DNA of 15,228 bases from an uncultured Prevotella sp. (GCA_900762125.1 CAAFFL010000034.1:1-15228); one strand, 5' to 3'; positions 1-7,367 are shown, counted from the stretch's first letter. A program made the numbers and translations. Notes: generated by a model from the letters alone, not told the origin.

Positions 1-2
1 CA

Positions 3-170
3 CGTTCCTTGGCCAATTATGAGGGCATGTGTTTGGGACCCCAGCTACAAGATGGATCAGGGGTGCTCGTCTTGGTTGCTGATTCGCAGGATCAATATCG
101 TGGCGTGCTGCGCGACTGGATAAAAACGATAAGAATATTTCCCCCAAATGCTTTGTCGAATAAAAAATAA
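3..170 (+). CDS. C-terminal end of a phytase-like (esterase-like) domain protein, 5' part outside window
   Basis: This open frame enters from the left edge and stops at TAA 168-170, giving 55 residues. Near its start it reads NYEGMCLGP, followed by VLVLVADSQDQYRGVLRDW. I recognise this as the closing part of the phytase-like / 'esterase-like activity of phytase' beta-propeller family (PF13449), where an NYEG motif and a final DSQ-QY-G-LRDW strand are typical. That recognition is from memory, not a search. Proteins of this family are usually secreted or periplasmic and several hundred residues long, so only the last tenth or so is here. The last dozen residues (from IFPPN onward) look less protein-like and may be a short extension. 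No terminator is evident after the stop. Substrate and role cannot be read from this fragment. Confidence 0.6.
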   Translation, partial: RSLANYEGMCLGPQLQDGSGVLVLVADSQDQYRGVLRDWIKTIRIFPPNALSNKK

Positions 171-182
171 ACCGTATATTTG
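152..182 (+). promoter_or_regulatory. Bacteroidota vegetative promoter (TTTG-N19-TAnnTTTG)
   Basis: A -33 box TTTG at 152-155 and a -7 box TATATTTG at 175-182 are separated by 19 bases, the canonical spacing for the Bacteroidota housekeeping sigma factor. The promoter overlaps the last codons of the phytase-like gene. It would start transcription near 188, leaving about 300 nt before the riboflavin synthase start at 488. It is the best promoter candidate for that gene, although the leader is unusually long. Confidence 0.55.
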
Positions 183-487
183 CACACAGAAAAAGGAGCA
201 ACCCTTTGGGGATTGTATCGGTTCGATTGGGATACTCATCAAATTACATTGAAAACCGAGCATGCTTCTCTTGCCAATGGCGGGCCACATAAATCGCATC
301 GCCGCGACTAAGCTGTAAAGCCGGTGGATTACAAAGACGGAGAGCGCTCACAACTTTTATAGCTGGAGTTTTCATCACATCATCGTTACGGTCCCCTTTT
401 CCAATGAAGAGAATTGAGAGGCGGAAGCTGCTCAGTTCTCTTTTTCAGTTTATGGTGAATCATAAGTATAACTAAATAGCAATAAAC
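171..487 (+). other. Gene-poor leader region with possible coding remnants
   Basis: There is no convincing gene in these 317 bases. In the same frame as the upstream phytase-like tail, the sequence stays open from 171 to a stop at 309-311 and again from 312 to a stop at 360-362. Both stretches read like natural protein, for example LWGLYRFDWDTHQ and AVKPVDYKDGERSQ. Neither has a plausible start codon with a ribosome site. They may be remnants of a decayed gene or chance open frames. I looked for an FMN riboswitch, which can precede riboflavin genes, and did not find its conserved core. No clear second promoter lies close to 488. Confidence 0.3.
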
Positions 488-1090
488 ATGTTTAGTGGAA
501 TTGTAGAAGAGATGGCAACAGTGACGGCCATCCGCAAGTATCAAGAGAATATTGACTTCACGCTGCGCTGCTCGTTCACCGGTGAGCTGAAGATCGACCA
601 GAGCGTTGCCCACAATGGCGTCTGCCTGACGGTGGTGAGCATTGAGGACGACGAATATGTGGTCACGGCAATGAAAGAGACGCTCGACCGTAGCAACCTT
701 GGACAATTGGAGGTGGGATCAAAGGTTAACGTGGAGCGCTCATTGCTCATGAACGGCCGACTGGATGGCCACATCGTTCAGGGACATGTTGACGAGACCG
801 CTGAGTGCATCGACATGCACGACGCCGATGGTAGCACCTATTTCACGTTCTGTTATCCCCTTAACAAAAAGATGGCTCAGCGAGGCTACTTCACCGTCGA
901 CAAGGGCTCCGTCACGGTCAATGGTGTCTCGCTGACGGTCTGTGATCCCACCGACGATACGTTCACTGTCGCCATCATTCCCTATACGCGGCAGAATACG
1001 AACTTCTGCGATATGCATGTGGGCTCTATCGTCAACATCGAGTTCGACATCCTTGGCAAATATATTGCCCGGTTGCGACACTTTGAATAG
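488..1090 (+). CDS. ribE: Riboflavin synthase, alpha subunit
   Basis: The enzyme converts two molecules of 6,7-dimethyl-8-ribityllumazine into riboflavin and a pyrimidinedione, the last step of cytosolic riboflavin synthesis. At 200 residues it has the usual family length. It shows the internal duplication of the family, two lumazine-binding barrels. The N-terminal barrel begins MFSGIVEE and carries NGVCLTV near residue 44 and GHIVQGHVDE near 94-103. The C-terminal barrel carries KGSVTVNGVSLTV around 138-150 and IPYTRQNTNF after 165. The ATG at 488 is firm because the MFSGIVEE opening is the conserved first strand. The gene appears to be transcribed alone or from the distant promoter at 152-182. 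A weak AT-rich inverted repeat (1094-1100 with 1117-1123) follows the stop. The gene is called ribE or ribC depending on the nomenclature used. Confidence 0.95.
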   Translation: MFSGIVEEMATVTAIRKYQENIDFTLRCSFTGELKIDQSVAHNGVCLTVVSIEDDEYVVTAMKETLDRSNLGQLEVGSKVNVERSLLMNGRLDGHIVQGHVDETAECIDMHDADGSTYFTFCYPLNKKMAQRGYFTVDKGSVTVNGVSLTVCDPTDDTFTVAIIPYTRQNTNFCDMHVGSIVNIEFDILGKYIARLRHFE

Positions 1091-1206
1091 TATACAATAG
1101 CTAACATTTTGTCCTACTATTGTTAATAATCTGATGCCATGATAAACTTTTCCTTTCTTTTTCACGTCAAAAGCACAAACATAGTAATAAACCAATAGAT
1201 TCAGGT

Positions 1207-2550
1207 ATGAATAAATTACTCATGACCTCGCTGGCCGGTGCGCTACTGACGATGGCGCCGGCTGTCTCACACGCTAAGCAGTGGTCGCTGCAGGACTGCA
1301 TCAACTATGCCCTGGAGAACAACATCACTTTACAGAAGAATCGCATTCAGCGCCTCAGTGCTCTGGAAGATGTGAAGCAGAGCCAGGCCGACCTGCTGCC
1401 GTCGCTCTCTGCTTCTACGTCGCAGAATGTGTCGTATAACCCGTGGCCGGAGACGGGTAGCTACACCATTGCTGGTTCGAAAGTGCAGACGCAGGTGGAT
1501 AAGGTGTTCTACAATGGCTCGTACGGTGTCAACGCCAACTGGACGGTGTGGAATGGCAATAAAAACTATAACCAGATCAAACTCAACAAGCTTACTGCTG
1601 AGGCCGCCTCACTCGACAGTGCACAGACCGCCAATAGCATTCAGGAACAGATCTGTCAGCTCTTCGTTCAGATTCTCTACTCCCAAGAGGCGGTGGAGGT
1701 GAACAAAGCAACGCTGGAGACGTCGAAGGCGAATGAGGAACGTGGCAAGGAGTTTGTGAAAGTCGGCAGTATGAGCAAAGCCGACCTTGCGCAACTCACT
1801 GCGCAGCGGGCGCAGGACGAATATGCTGTAGTTCAGAGCGAGAGTGCCGTCAGGGATTATAAGCGACAGTTGAAACAACTCCTGCAAATCACTGACCAAG
1901 AAGACTTTGATATTGCCATCCCTGAGACGACGGAGGCCATGGCACTGCAGGATGTGCCGCAGCTGACGAGCGTCTACAATATGGCCCTTGACCAGCGGCC
2001 GGAGATCAAGAACGCTCAGCTGAGCATCAAGTCGAGTGATCTGAACATCAAAATGGCGAAGGCTTCGCGTCTACCAACTGTGAGCGTTGGCGGTAGCTTC
2101 TCGACGAACACCACGTCGATGAACAGCAACGACTGGGGTCAGCAGGTCAAGAACAACTTTGCCATGGGCGCTGGCGTGACAGTGAGTGTGCCTATCTTCG
2201 ACAACCGCCAGACAAAGACGGCAGTGAACAAAGCACTTCTGCAGAAAACTAGTTATGAGCTCGACCTAAAGGATAAGCAGACGACGCTCTATTCCACGAT
2301 AGAGAACTATTGGCTACAAGCGGTCAACAATCAGGCACAGTTCCGCAGCGCTAAAGCGAGCACGGAGAGCGCGCAGGCCAGTTATGACCTCTTGAGCGAG
2401 CAGTTTCGCCAGAACCTGAAGAACACCATTGAGCTGATGAACGGGAAGGATGCACTGCTGAAGGCTCAGCAGGCTGAGCTGCAGGCAAAGTACCTCACGA
2501 TCCTTAACATCGACATGCTCAAGTTCTATGAGACAGGCGAATTAAAATAG
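1207..2550 (+). CDS. TolC-family outer membrane efflux protein (first efflux operon)
   Basis: This is an outer membrane channel for a tripartite efflux or type I-like export system. At 447 residues it has the TolC/OEP length. Residues 1-23 form a signal peptide (basic start, hydrophobic core LAGALLTMAPAV, cleavage after SHA), followed by the usual opening WSLQDCINYALENNITLQ. Two OEP repeats (PF02321) follow, rich in Gln/Ala helices; the second starts around residue 250 with ALDQRPEIKNAQL. A mid-domain VSVPIFDN marks the second strand pair. It is followed after 7 bases by the adaptor fragment at 2558 and then by ATPase and permease sequence, so it belongs to a MacAB-type operon. A weak promoter-like pair (TTTG at 1082, ACATTTTG at 1104-1111, 18-base spacer) lies upstream. 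The cargo is unknown. Confidence 0.9.
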   Translation: MNKLLMTSLAGALLTMAPAVSHAKQWSLQDCINYALENNITLQKNRIQRLSALEDVKQSQADLLPSLSASTSQNVSYNPWPETGSYTIAGSKVQTQVDKVFYNGSYGVNANWTVWNGNKNYNQIKLNKLTAEAASLDSAQTANSIQEQICQLFVQILYSQEAVEVNKATLETSKANEERGKEFVKVGSMSKADLAQLTAQRAQDEYAVVQSESAVRDYKRQLKQLLQITDQEDFDIAIPETTEAMALQDVPQLTSVYNMALDQRPEIKNAQLSIKSSDLNIKMAKASRLPTVSVGGSFSTNTTSMNSNDWGQQVKNNFAMGAGVTVSVPIFDNRQTKTAVNKALLQKTSYELDLKDKQTTLYSTIENYWLQAVNNQAQFRSAKASTESAQASYDLLSEQFRQNLKNTIELMNGKDALLKAQQAELQAKYLTILNIDMLKFYETGELK

Positions 2551-2557
2551 TGCTTAT

Positions 2558-2965
2558 ATGAAGAAGAAAAAGATCAGTTCCGTATGGATCATCGTTGCTG
2601 CCGTATTGGTGCTCGGCATCATTGCATGGGCATTGTCGGGCAACAAGAAGAAGGAAGAGGTGAACTTCACTACAGAAAAGGTGGCGAAGGCGAACATTGC
2701 TAACAGCATCACGGCTACGGGCACCATCGAGCCAGTGACGTCGGTGACTGTCGGTACGCAGGTCTCGGGTATCGTCGACAAGATTTATGTTGACTACAAC
2801 AGCCCCGTGAAGAAAGGACAAGTCATTGCAGAGCTCGATAAGTCGAACCTCCTCAGTCAACTGTCCTCAGCTAAGGCACAGCTTGAGCAGGCACAAGCAC
2901 AGCTGGTTTCGGCGCAGAGCCATTGCCCGGGCATTGGTCAACGATCCTGCTGTGATCCTTGCTGA
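2558..2965 (+). pseudogene. MacA-like periplasmic adaptor, truncated by a deletion
   Basis: This is the N-terminal third of a MacA/HlyD-type membrane fusion protein, which bridges a MacB permease to TolC. A lysine-rich start is followed by one membrane anchor (about residues 8-26, ending IIAWAL). The lipoyl half-motif follows, with GTIEPVTSVTVGTQVSG and VKKGQVIAELD, and then the first helix of the coiled-coil hairpin, QLSSAKAQLEQAQAQL. Homology stops at Ser121 (codon 2918-2920). The remaining 14 codons, up to a stop at 2963-2965, read ATPase-gene DNA in the wrong frame. Intact homologues are roughly 370-420 residues, so the rest of the hairpin, the second lipoyl half, the beta-barrel and the membrane-proximal domain are missing. 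The product cannot be a working adaptor. It starts 7 bases after the tolC stop. An assembly join is the main alternative to a genuine deletion. Confidence 0.85.
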
Positions 2966-3200
2966 TGAGGCCACGGGAAACCTCGACACGCGTACGTCGT
3001 TTGAGATCCTCGTGCTCTTCCAGAAACTCTATGCCGAGGGCCACACGATCATCTTCGTGACCCACAACCCCGACATCGCTCACTACTCTTGCCGGAACAT
3101 TGAGCTTCGCGACGGCCATATCATCAGCGACATCTACAACACCGACCTCAAGGATGCCGCTGCGGGACTTGCCGCCATCCCGCCTGATACCGACAAGTAG
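2919..3200 (+). pseudogene. MacB-type ABC transporter ATPase, C-terminal fragment only
   Basis: This is the last third of an ABC ATPase of the MacB/LolD family. From codon 2919 the frame reads AIARALVNDP, which normally follows the LSGGQ signature. Walker B with its glutamate follows (VILADEATGNLD, with Ala where Pro is common), then the H-loop (IIFVTHNPD) and a C-terminal tail ending PDTDK. Walker A, the Q-loop and the LSGGQ signature itself are absent, because the sequence upstream is adaptor gene. No start codon or ribosome site serves this frame, and it is shifted by one relative to the adaptor fragment. In an intact MacB-type system this subunit would drive the permease encoded 66 bases downstream. 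As it stands it is non-functional. Confidence 0.85.
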
Positions 3201-3220
3201 CAGGGGATGTCAACCACCGC

Positions 3221-3243
3221 TGTTTGTTTTTCCACAACAAACA
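3221..3243 (+). other. AT-rich hairpin in the ATPase-permease gap
   Basis: TGTTTGTT (3221-3228) and AACAAACA (3236-3243) form a perfect 8-bp stem with a 7-base loop in the short gap before the permease gene. It is too AT-rich to be a convincing terminator. It may simply be spacer or an mRNA processing or stability element. Confidence 0.3.
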
Positions 3244-3265
3244 AAAGGAATAAAACTGAAGGACA

Positions 3266-4504
3266 ATGAACTATAGCAATCTTTTCAAAATAGCACTGAA
3301 AGCCATCTTCGCCAATAAGATGCGGTCGTTCCTCACGGCCTTGGGCATCATCATTGGCGTAGCGTCTGTCATCACGATGCTCGCCATCGGCTCTGGCTCC
3401 AAACGCAGCATCCAGGCAAACATCGCTGAGATGGGTTCCAACATGATCATGATCATGCCGGGTGCCGACATGCGTGGCGGTGTCCGCCAGGATGCCTCGT
3501 CGATGGAGACGCTGAAGCTCACCGACTATCAGAACCTGAAGGACCAGTGCAACTATATCAAGGCCATTAGTCCTGTGGTGAACAGCTCCGGACAGTTCAT
3601 CTATGGTAACAACAACACGCAGTCGACCATCTATGGAGTGAATCAGGAGTATCTCGACATCCGACAGCTCAGCGTCAGCGATGGTGAGTGCTTCACCAAT
3701 CAGGACATCAAGTCGAACGCAAAGGTCATCGTCCTCGGACAGACTATTGTCAGCTATCTCTTCCCGGATGGCAGCGACCCCATTGGCAAGGTGGTGCGCT
3801 TCAATTCCATCCCGTTCCGCGTCATCGGAGTTCTGAAGAAGAAAGGCTACAATTCCATGGGCATGGACCAGGATGACCTGGCCTTGGCGCCATATACCAC
3901 CGTGATGAAGCGCATACTCGCTCAGACCTACCTCGGTGGCATACAGGCATCGGCCATTACTGAGGACGTGACGTCGAAGGCTACGGAGGAGATGACTGAG
4001 ATTCTTCGCAAGGATCACAAGCTCAAGGATGCTACCGATGACAGTGAGGGTGATGATGACGACTTCAACATCCGGTCGCAGGAGGAGCTCTCGTCGATGA
4101 TGAACTCCACCACCTCGATGCTCACCATCCTCTTGGGTTGCGTGGCCGGCATCTCGCTTGTCGTCGGCGGTATCGGCATCATGAACATCATGTATGTCTC
4201 CGTCACCGAGCGCACCCGTGAGATTGGTCTGCGCATGAGCGTTGGCACCCGTGGAATCGACATCCTCAACCAGTTCTTGATTGAGGCCATCATGATGAGC
4301 GTCACGGGCGGACTCATAGGCGTCTTGCTTGGGGTGGGGGTCAGCTATCTGGTAAAGGTCGTTGCCAACTGGCCCATCTACATCGAGCCATGGACCATCA
4401 TCATGAGCTTCTCGGTGTGTACGTTCATTGGCGTGTTCTTCGGTTGGTATCCCGCCAAGAAGGCGGCTCGTCTGGATCCTATCGAAGCCATCCGTTACGA
4501 GTAA
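3266..4504 (+). CDS. MacB-like ABC transporter permease
   Basis: This is an inner-membrane permease of the MacB/FtsX family (MacB_PCD plus FtsX domains) with 412 residues. It matches the permease half of E. coli MacB, whose ATPase is fused, whereas here the ATPase was a separate gene. The first membrane helix is about residues 20-42 (FLTALGIIIGVASVITMLAIG). A periplasmic domain of about 230 residues follows, including an acidic patch DDSEGDDDD near its end. Three helices then lie at about 284-306, 335-360 and 370-395. Between helices 2 and 3 is the family's cytoplasmic signature TERTREIGLRMSVG. The protein ends DPIEAIRYE, a typical MacB C-terminus. An AAGGA-like ribosome site precedes ATG 3266. 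The gene is intact, yet its partner adaptor and ATPase genes are broken, so it is either orphaned or uses subunits from elsewhere. Confidence 0.9.
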   Translation: MNYSNLFKIALKAIFANKMRSFLTALGIIIGVASVITMLAIGSGSKRSIQANIAEMGSNMIMIMPGADMRGGVRQDASSMETLKLTDYQNLKDQCNYIKAISPVVNSSGQFIYGNNNTQSTIYGVNQEYLDIRQLSVSDGECFTNQDIKSNAKVIVLGQTIVSYLFPDGSDPIGKVVRFNSIPFRVIGVLKKKGYNSMGMDQDDLALAPYTTVMKRILAQTYLGGIQASAITEDVTSKATEEMTEILRKDHKLKDATDDSEGDDDDFNIRSQEELSSMMNSTTSMLTILLGCVAGISLVVGGIGIMNIMYVSVTERTREIGLRMSVGTRGIDILNQFLIEAIMMSVTGGLIGVLLGVGVSYLVKVVANWPIYIEPWTIIMSFSVCTFIGVFFGWYPAKKAARLDPIEAIRYE

Positions 4505-4535
4505 AATCGTTAAAGACAAGTAAATCTGAAGCTAA

Positions 4536-4573
4536 CTCCCCCTTTCCCTGAGCGAAGCGATGGGGAGAGGGGG
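4536..4573. terminator. GC-rich palindrome between convergent genes; likely bidirectional terminator or REP-like element
   Basis: CCCCCTTTCCC (4538-4548) pairs with GGGAGAGGGGG (4563-4573) as an 11-bp stem with a single G-U wobble and a 14-base loop containing GCGAAGC. It sits between the stop of the permease gene (4504, plus strand) and the stop of dapA (4592, minus strand), where a shared terminator is expected. There is no clean T-tract on either side. It is followed by a further G-rich stretch (GCCGGGGG, 4573-4580), so a dispersed REP-like palindrome is also possible. Confidence 0.55.
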
Positions 4574-4591
4574 CCGGGGGAAGAGAGGCTT

Positions 4592-5479
4592 TTATCTTTG
4601 CAATGATTTCAGGATCTCAGCCATCTTCTGCTTGGTCTCAATCTTTGTCGGCACCAGTGGCAGACGAAGCTCGCTCTCGATGAGGCCCATGTCGTTGAGC
4701 AGTGCCTTCACGCCGGCGGGGTTGCCGTCGACGAAGAGGAGTGAGTAGAGTTGCGTGAACTTATGATGGATCTTCCGTGCAGCCTCATATTCACCATTGA
4801 ACTCCAGACGAATCATCCTTGAGAACTCTTTTGGTAGTGCATTGCCGATGACGCTGATAACGCCGACGGCACCACTGGCAATCATCGAGAAGGTCAATGC
4901 GTCGTCACCACTGATGACGTTGAAGCCATCGGGCTTGTCGTTGATGATCTCGTCCACCTGCTCCAGACTGCCGGAGGCTTCCTTGACACCGATGATGTTG
5001 TGGAAGTCGTGAGCCAGACGCAGCGTGGTCTGCGCTTTCATGTTCACACCAGTGCGACCAGGAACATTGTAGAGGACGAGCGGCAGCGGTGACTCTTTGG
5101 CGATGGCTTTGAAGTGCTGGTAGAGGCCTTCCTGCGAAGGCTTGTTGTAGTAAGGACAGATGCTCAGGATGCCGTCGATGCCTTGCCATGAGGTGTTCTT
5201 CATCTCGTCGATGACGGCACGGGTGTTGTTGCCACCACAGTATTTCAGGATTGGCACTCGTCCGCGAACGACACGTTTGATGAGTTCTGTGATCTGGTCT
5301 TTCTCTTCGCGGGTCAGGCAAGGTGCCTCAGCTGTTGTGGCAAGAATGCAGAGAAAGTCGGCACCGTTGTCGAGCTGATAGGTCACAAGCCGCTCCAGGG
5401 CGGGATAGTCGACCTCTCCTTTTTTAGTAAATGGTGTGATGAGAGCAATGCCTAAACCTTTGAAAATATTGCCAGCCAT
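4592..5479 (-). CDS. dapA: 4-hydroxy-tetrahydrodipicolinate synthase
   Basis: The enzyme condenses pyruvate with aspartate semialdehyde, the committed step to lysine and to meso-diaminopimelate for peptidoglycan, in the cytosol. At 295 residues it has the normal length for a (beta/alpha)8 aldolase of the DapA/NAL family. Catalytic residues are visible: Thr48-Thr49 in ATTAEAP, Tyr111 in PYYNKP, Tyr137 and Arg142 in LYNVPGRTG, and the Schiff-base lysine Lys166 in GVKEASG. The substrate-carboxylate motif RTG supports DapA over N-acetylneuraminate lyase. The first TT motif carries Ala where Gly is common, which I recall as usual in Bacteroidota. The gene has its own canonical promoter. It lies about 100 bases downstream of the DMT transporter gene on the same strand, with no terminator seen between them, so read-through is possible. 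Confidence 0.95.
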   Translation of the reverse strand: MAGNIFKGLGIALITPFTKKGEVDYPALERLVTYQLDNGADFLCILATTAEAPCLTREEKDQITELIKRVVRGRVPILKYCGGNNTRAVIDEMKNTSWQGIDGILSICPYYNKPSQEGLYQHFKAIAKESPLPLVLYNVPGRTGVNMKAQTTLRLAHDFHNIIGVKEASGSLEQVDEIINDKPDGFNVISGDDALTFSMIASGAVGVISVIGNALPKEFSRMIRLEFNGEYEAARKIHHKFTQLYSLLFVDGNPAGVKALLNDMGLIESELRLPLVPTKIETKQKMAEILKSLQR

Positions 5480-5536
5480 AAGATGAAATTCTATCTGATT
5501 GTAAACTGTGGGTATCGTTAATTCCGATTACGGATG

Positions 5537-5567
5537 CAAAAGTACGATTTTACTTTCAATCTGCAAA
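5537..5567 (-). promoter_or_regulatory. dapA promoter (TTTG-N19-TAnnTTTG)
   Basis: Read on the minus strand, a -33 box TTTG (5567-5564) and a -7 box TACTTTTG (5544-5537) are separated by exactly 19 bases, matching the Bacteroidota vegetative consensus. Transcription would start near 5530, giving a leader of about 50 nt before the dapA ATG (5479). Confidence 0.8.
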
Positions 5568-5580
5568 ATATTTCTCCCAC

Positions 5581-6498
5581 TTATTTGCTGCCGATGTAAA
5601 GGAACACCATGCCGAGGAGCACCAATGCGAGGTCGACGGCTTTCGCCTTGAGGTTGTGCTCATGGAACACCCAGGCACCGAAGAGGAAGCTGACGATGAC
5701 GCTTCCACGCCTGACCATCGAGACGATGGAAATCATGGCGTCAGGGAGACTCAGCGCATAGAAGTAGACAAAGTCGGCTGCACAGAGAAAGACACTGATG
5801 CCGATGATGGTCCAGTCCCAGTGGAACGGCGTTGTCCGCTGGTGTGTAGGCCACCAGAGCAGGAGCATCATCGCGCCCATCATGCCCATCTGATAGATGT
5901 TGTACCACGACTGCACAGCCATGCGGTCGAGGCCTACGCCACCATCAGCAGGCGACGCCATGAGGTACTTATCGTAAAGGCCACTGATGGCACCCAGAAC
6001 CGCTGCCGCGACGATGGCCCATATCCACCGGTTGTGCTCAAAGTCGATGCCCTCCTTCTTGCCCGACCGGCTCAGCATCAGGAACGACGCTACGGCGAGT
6101 GCCACACCAATCCACTGCCAGCCATTGAGACGCTCACCGAAGACGAGGAGTGCGCCGACGAGAACCATCACGGGGCGTGTGGCGTTGATGGGGCCAACGA
6201 TGGTCAGCGGCAGGTGCTTCATGCCGAAGTAGCCGAAGAGCCAGCTGGAGAGCACGATGCAACTCTTGAGCAGGATATACTTGTGCATCTCCCATCCGCC
6301 GCTGCCGACGTGGAAGATCGTTCCATCAAGTGTTGTGCCCGTTGCCGAGAGCACGATCATCGGCAGAAAGATGAGCGAGGAGAACACCGTGTTGAGAAAC
6401 AGCACGGGGATGACAGCGTTACCCTGAAGTGACTTCTTCTTGAAGGAGTCGTAGAATCCCAGCAATGCAGCTGAGAGAAAAGCTAATATTAACCACAT
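5581..6498 (-). CDS. DMT-superfamily (EamA-like) transporter
   Basis: This is an inner-membrane transporter of the drug/metabolite superfamily; the substrate cannot be predicted. The 305 residues are almost wholly hydrophobic, with about ten membrane helices in two EamA-type halves. The first half starts MWLILAFLSAALLGFYDSFKKKSL and includes GPINATRPVMVLVGALLVFGERL, the typical helix 3-4 signature with a conserved E-R-L. The second half starts WIWAIVAAAVLGAISGLYDKYL and ends with a short tail YIGSK. The start at 6498 was chosen because MWLIL begins directly at the first helix. The frame remains open further upstream to 6702, but that part overlaps truA and reads as non-protein. The gene begins 4 bases after the truA stop, so the two are probably co-transcribed. 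Confidence 0.85.
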   Translation of the reverse strand: MWLILAFLSAALLGFYDSFKKKSLQGNAVIPVLFLNTVFSSLIFLPMIVLSATGTTLDGTIFHVGSGGWEMHKYILLKSCIVLSSWLFGYFGMKHLPLTIVGPINATRPVMVLVGALLVFGERLNGWQWIGVALAVASFLMLSRSGKKEGIDFEHNRWIWAIVAAAVLGAISGLYDKYLMASPADGGVGLDRMAVQSWYNIYQMGMMGAMMLLLWWPTHQRTTPFHWDWTIIGISVFLCAADFVYFYALSLPDAMISIVSMVRRGSVIVSFLFGAWVFHEHNLKAKAVDLALVLLGMVFLYIGSK

Positions 6499-6502
6499 AA
6501 AT

Positions 6503-7231
6503 TCAATAATCAATCTCCCACAGGAACAGCCCATTGGCAGGCATCGACTCTCCGGCATCGCTGCGGGTTCCCGTGTCGACGGTCTGCCGGAACTGTTCCA
6601 CGGTGATGCGTCCACGGCCAACATCGATGAGTGTGCCCACCACGGCGCGTACCATGTTACGCAGGAAGCGGTTCGCGGCAATCTCGAAGTAGTATTCGCC
6701 ATCCCCGTTTTTCACCCAATGGGCGGCTGAGACGTCGCAGAGCGTGGTCTTCACGTCGGCTCCTGCCTTGCAGAAAGCACGGAAGTCGTCCACCTGGAGC
6801 AGATAGCCGGCAGCCTCATTCATCAACGCGAAGTCGAGGGGATAGTGCATCTCCACGGAGTAGTGGCGGAGGAACGGGTCCTTATGGGTGTGGACAAAGT
6901 AGCGATAGGTGCGCCGTGTGGCGGAGAAGCGGGCGTGGAGGTCATCGGCTACATGTTCGATGCGGCTCACACTGATGTCACGCGGCAGGAGGCGGTTGAG
7001 ACGATAGCAGAGCTGATCAGTGTCCTGAGGATCAGGAGTGTCGAAGTGAGCCACCATCACGCGGGCATGGACGCCGGCATCGGTGCGTCCGGCACCGGTG
7101 ACCTCCGTGGGCTGTCGGAGCAGCGTGGTGAGTGCCCCTTGGAGGCGCTCCTGCACGGACATGCCGTTAGGCTGTATCTGCCAGCCGTGATACTGTGTGC
7201 CGTCGAAACTCAGCCAAATGAAGTATCGCAT
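6503..7231 (-). CDS. truA: tRNA pseudouridine(38-40) synthase TruA
   Basis: The enzyme isomerises uridines 38, 39 and 40 of the tRNA anticodon arm to pseudouridine in the cytosol. The protein is 242 residues, usual for bacterial TruA. It opens MRYFIWLSFDGTQYHGWQ, the family's first strand. The catalytic aspartate is Asp51 in GAGRTDAGVHA. The second domain includes FRAFCKAG near residue 150 and the RFLRNMVRAVVGTL motif near 190, another family hallmark. The ATG at 7231 fits the conserved N-terminus. It is the first gene of a minus-strand unit with the DMT transporter, and is divergent from the sigma-54 activator gene. Confidence 0.95.
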   Translation of the reverse strand: MRYFIWLSFDGTQYHGWQIQPNGMSVQERLQGALTTLLRQPTEVTGAGRTDAGVHARVMVAHFDTPDPQDTDQLCYRLNRLLPRDISVSRIEHVADDLHARFSATRRTYRYFVHTHKDPFLRHYSVEMHYPLDFALMNEAAGYLLQVDDFRAFCKAGADVKTTLCDVSAAHWVKNGDGEYYFEIAANRFLRNMVRAVVGTLIDVGRGRITVEQFRQTVDTGTRSDAGESMPANGLFLWEIDY

Positions 7232-7277
7232 TCTTTTTATCCTACTTGATCGTCTTGTTACTTTGCTAATACGAGTG

Positions 7278-7285
7278 CAAAAGTA
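7278..7285 (-). promoter_or_regulatory. Probable truA promoter, -7 box TACTTTTG
   Basis: On the minus strand TACTTTTG (7285-7278) matches TAnnTTTG exactly. It lies about 46 bases before the truA start. No TTTG is present at the expected -33 position, so this promoter is weaker-looking than the ones before dapA and the response regulator. It is back-to-back with the response regulator promoter. Confidence 0.5.
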
Positions 7286-7327
7286 CAGCTATTTTTCCAC
7301 ATAAACGGAATGTATCTTGAAAAACTC

Positions 7328-7358
7328 TTTGCAATTTAATAGATTTCCCTTAACTTTG
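7328..7358 (+). promoter_or_regulatory. Response regulator promoter (TTTG-N19-TAnnTTTG), nearly leaderless
   Basis: TTTG (7328-7331), a 19-base spacer and TAACTTTG (7351-7358) match the vegetative Bacteroidota promoter fully. Transcription should begin about 5-8 bases after the -7 box, within a few bases of ATG 7368. This fixes the start of the response regulator gene, because the upstream in-frame TTG at 7317 would lie before the promoter. Confidence 0.75.
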
Positions 7359-7367
7359 CTCATCGAT

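Noticed and set aside
190..487. FMN riboswitch upstream of riboflavin synthase
   Set aside because: Short resemblances (GGTTCGATT, TAAAGCC) occur, but not in the order or context of the conserved FMN aptamer core.
1093..1124. Terminator after riboflavin synthase
   Set aside because: The inverted repeat is 7 bp, AT-rich with a 16-base loop and no T-run, too weak to call.
3134..4519. Minus-strand open frame of 461 codons opposite the MacB permease
   Set aside because: The plus strand has an unmistakable MacB permease. The antisense product is His/Asp-rich with no family features, as expected from codon bias of the real gene.
6499..6702. N-terminal extension of the DMT transporter by 68 residues
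   Set aside because: It overlaps the 3' end of truA, reads as low-hydrophobicity shadow sequence, and the first helix begins exactly at Met 6498.
7317..7367. TTG start giving 17 extra residues on the response regulator
   Set aside because: A full-consensus promoter at 7328-7358 lies inside this stretch, and the receiver domain begins properly after Met at 7368.
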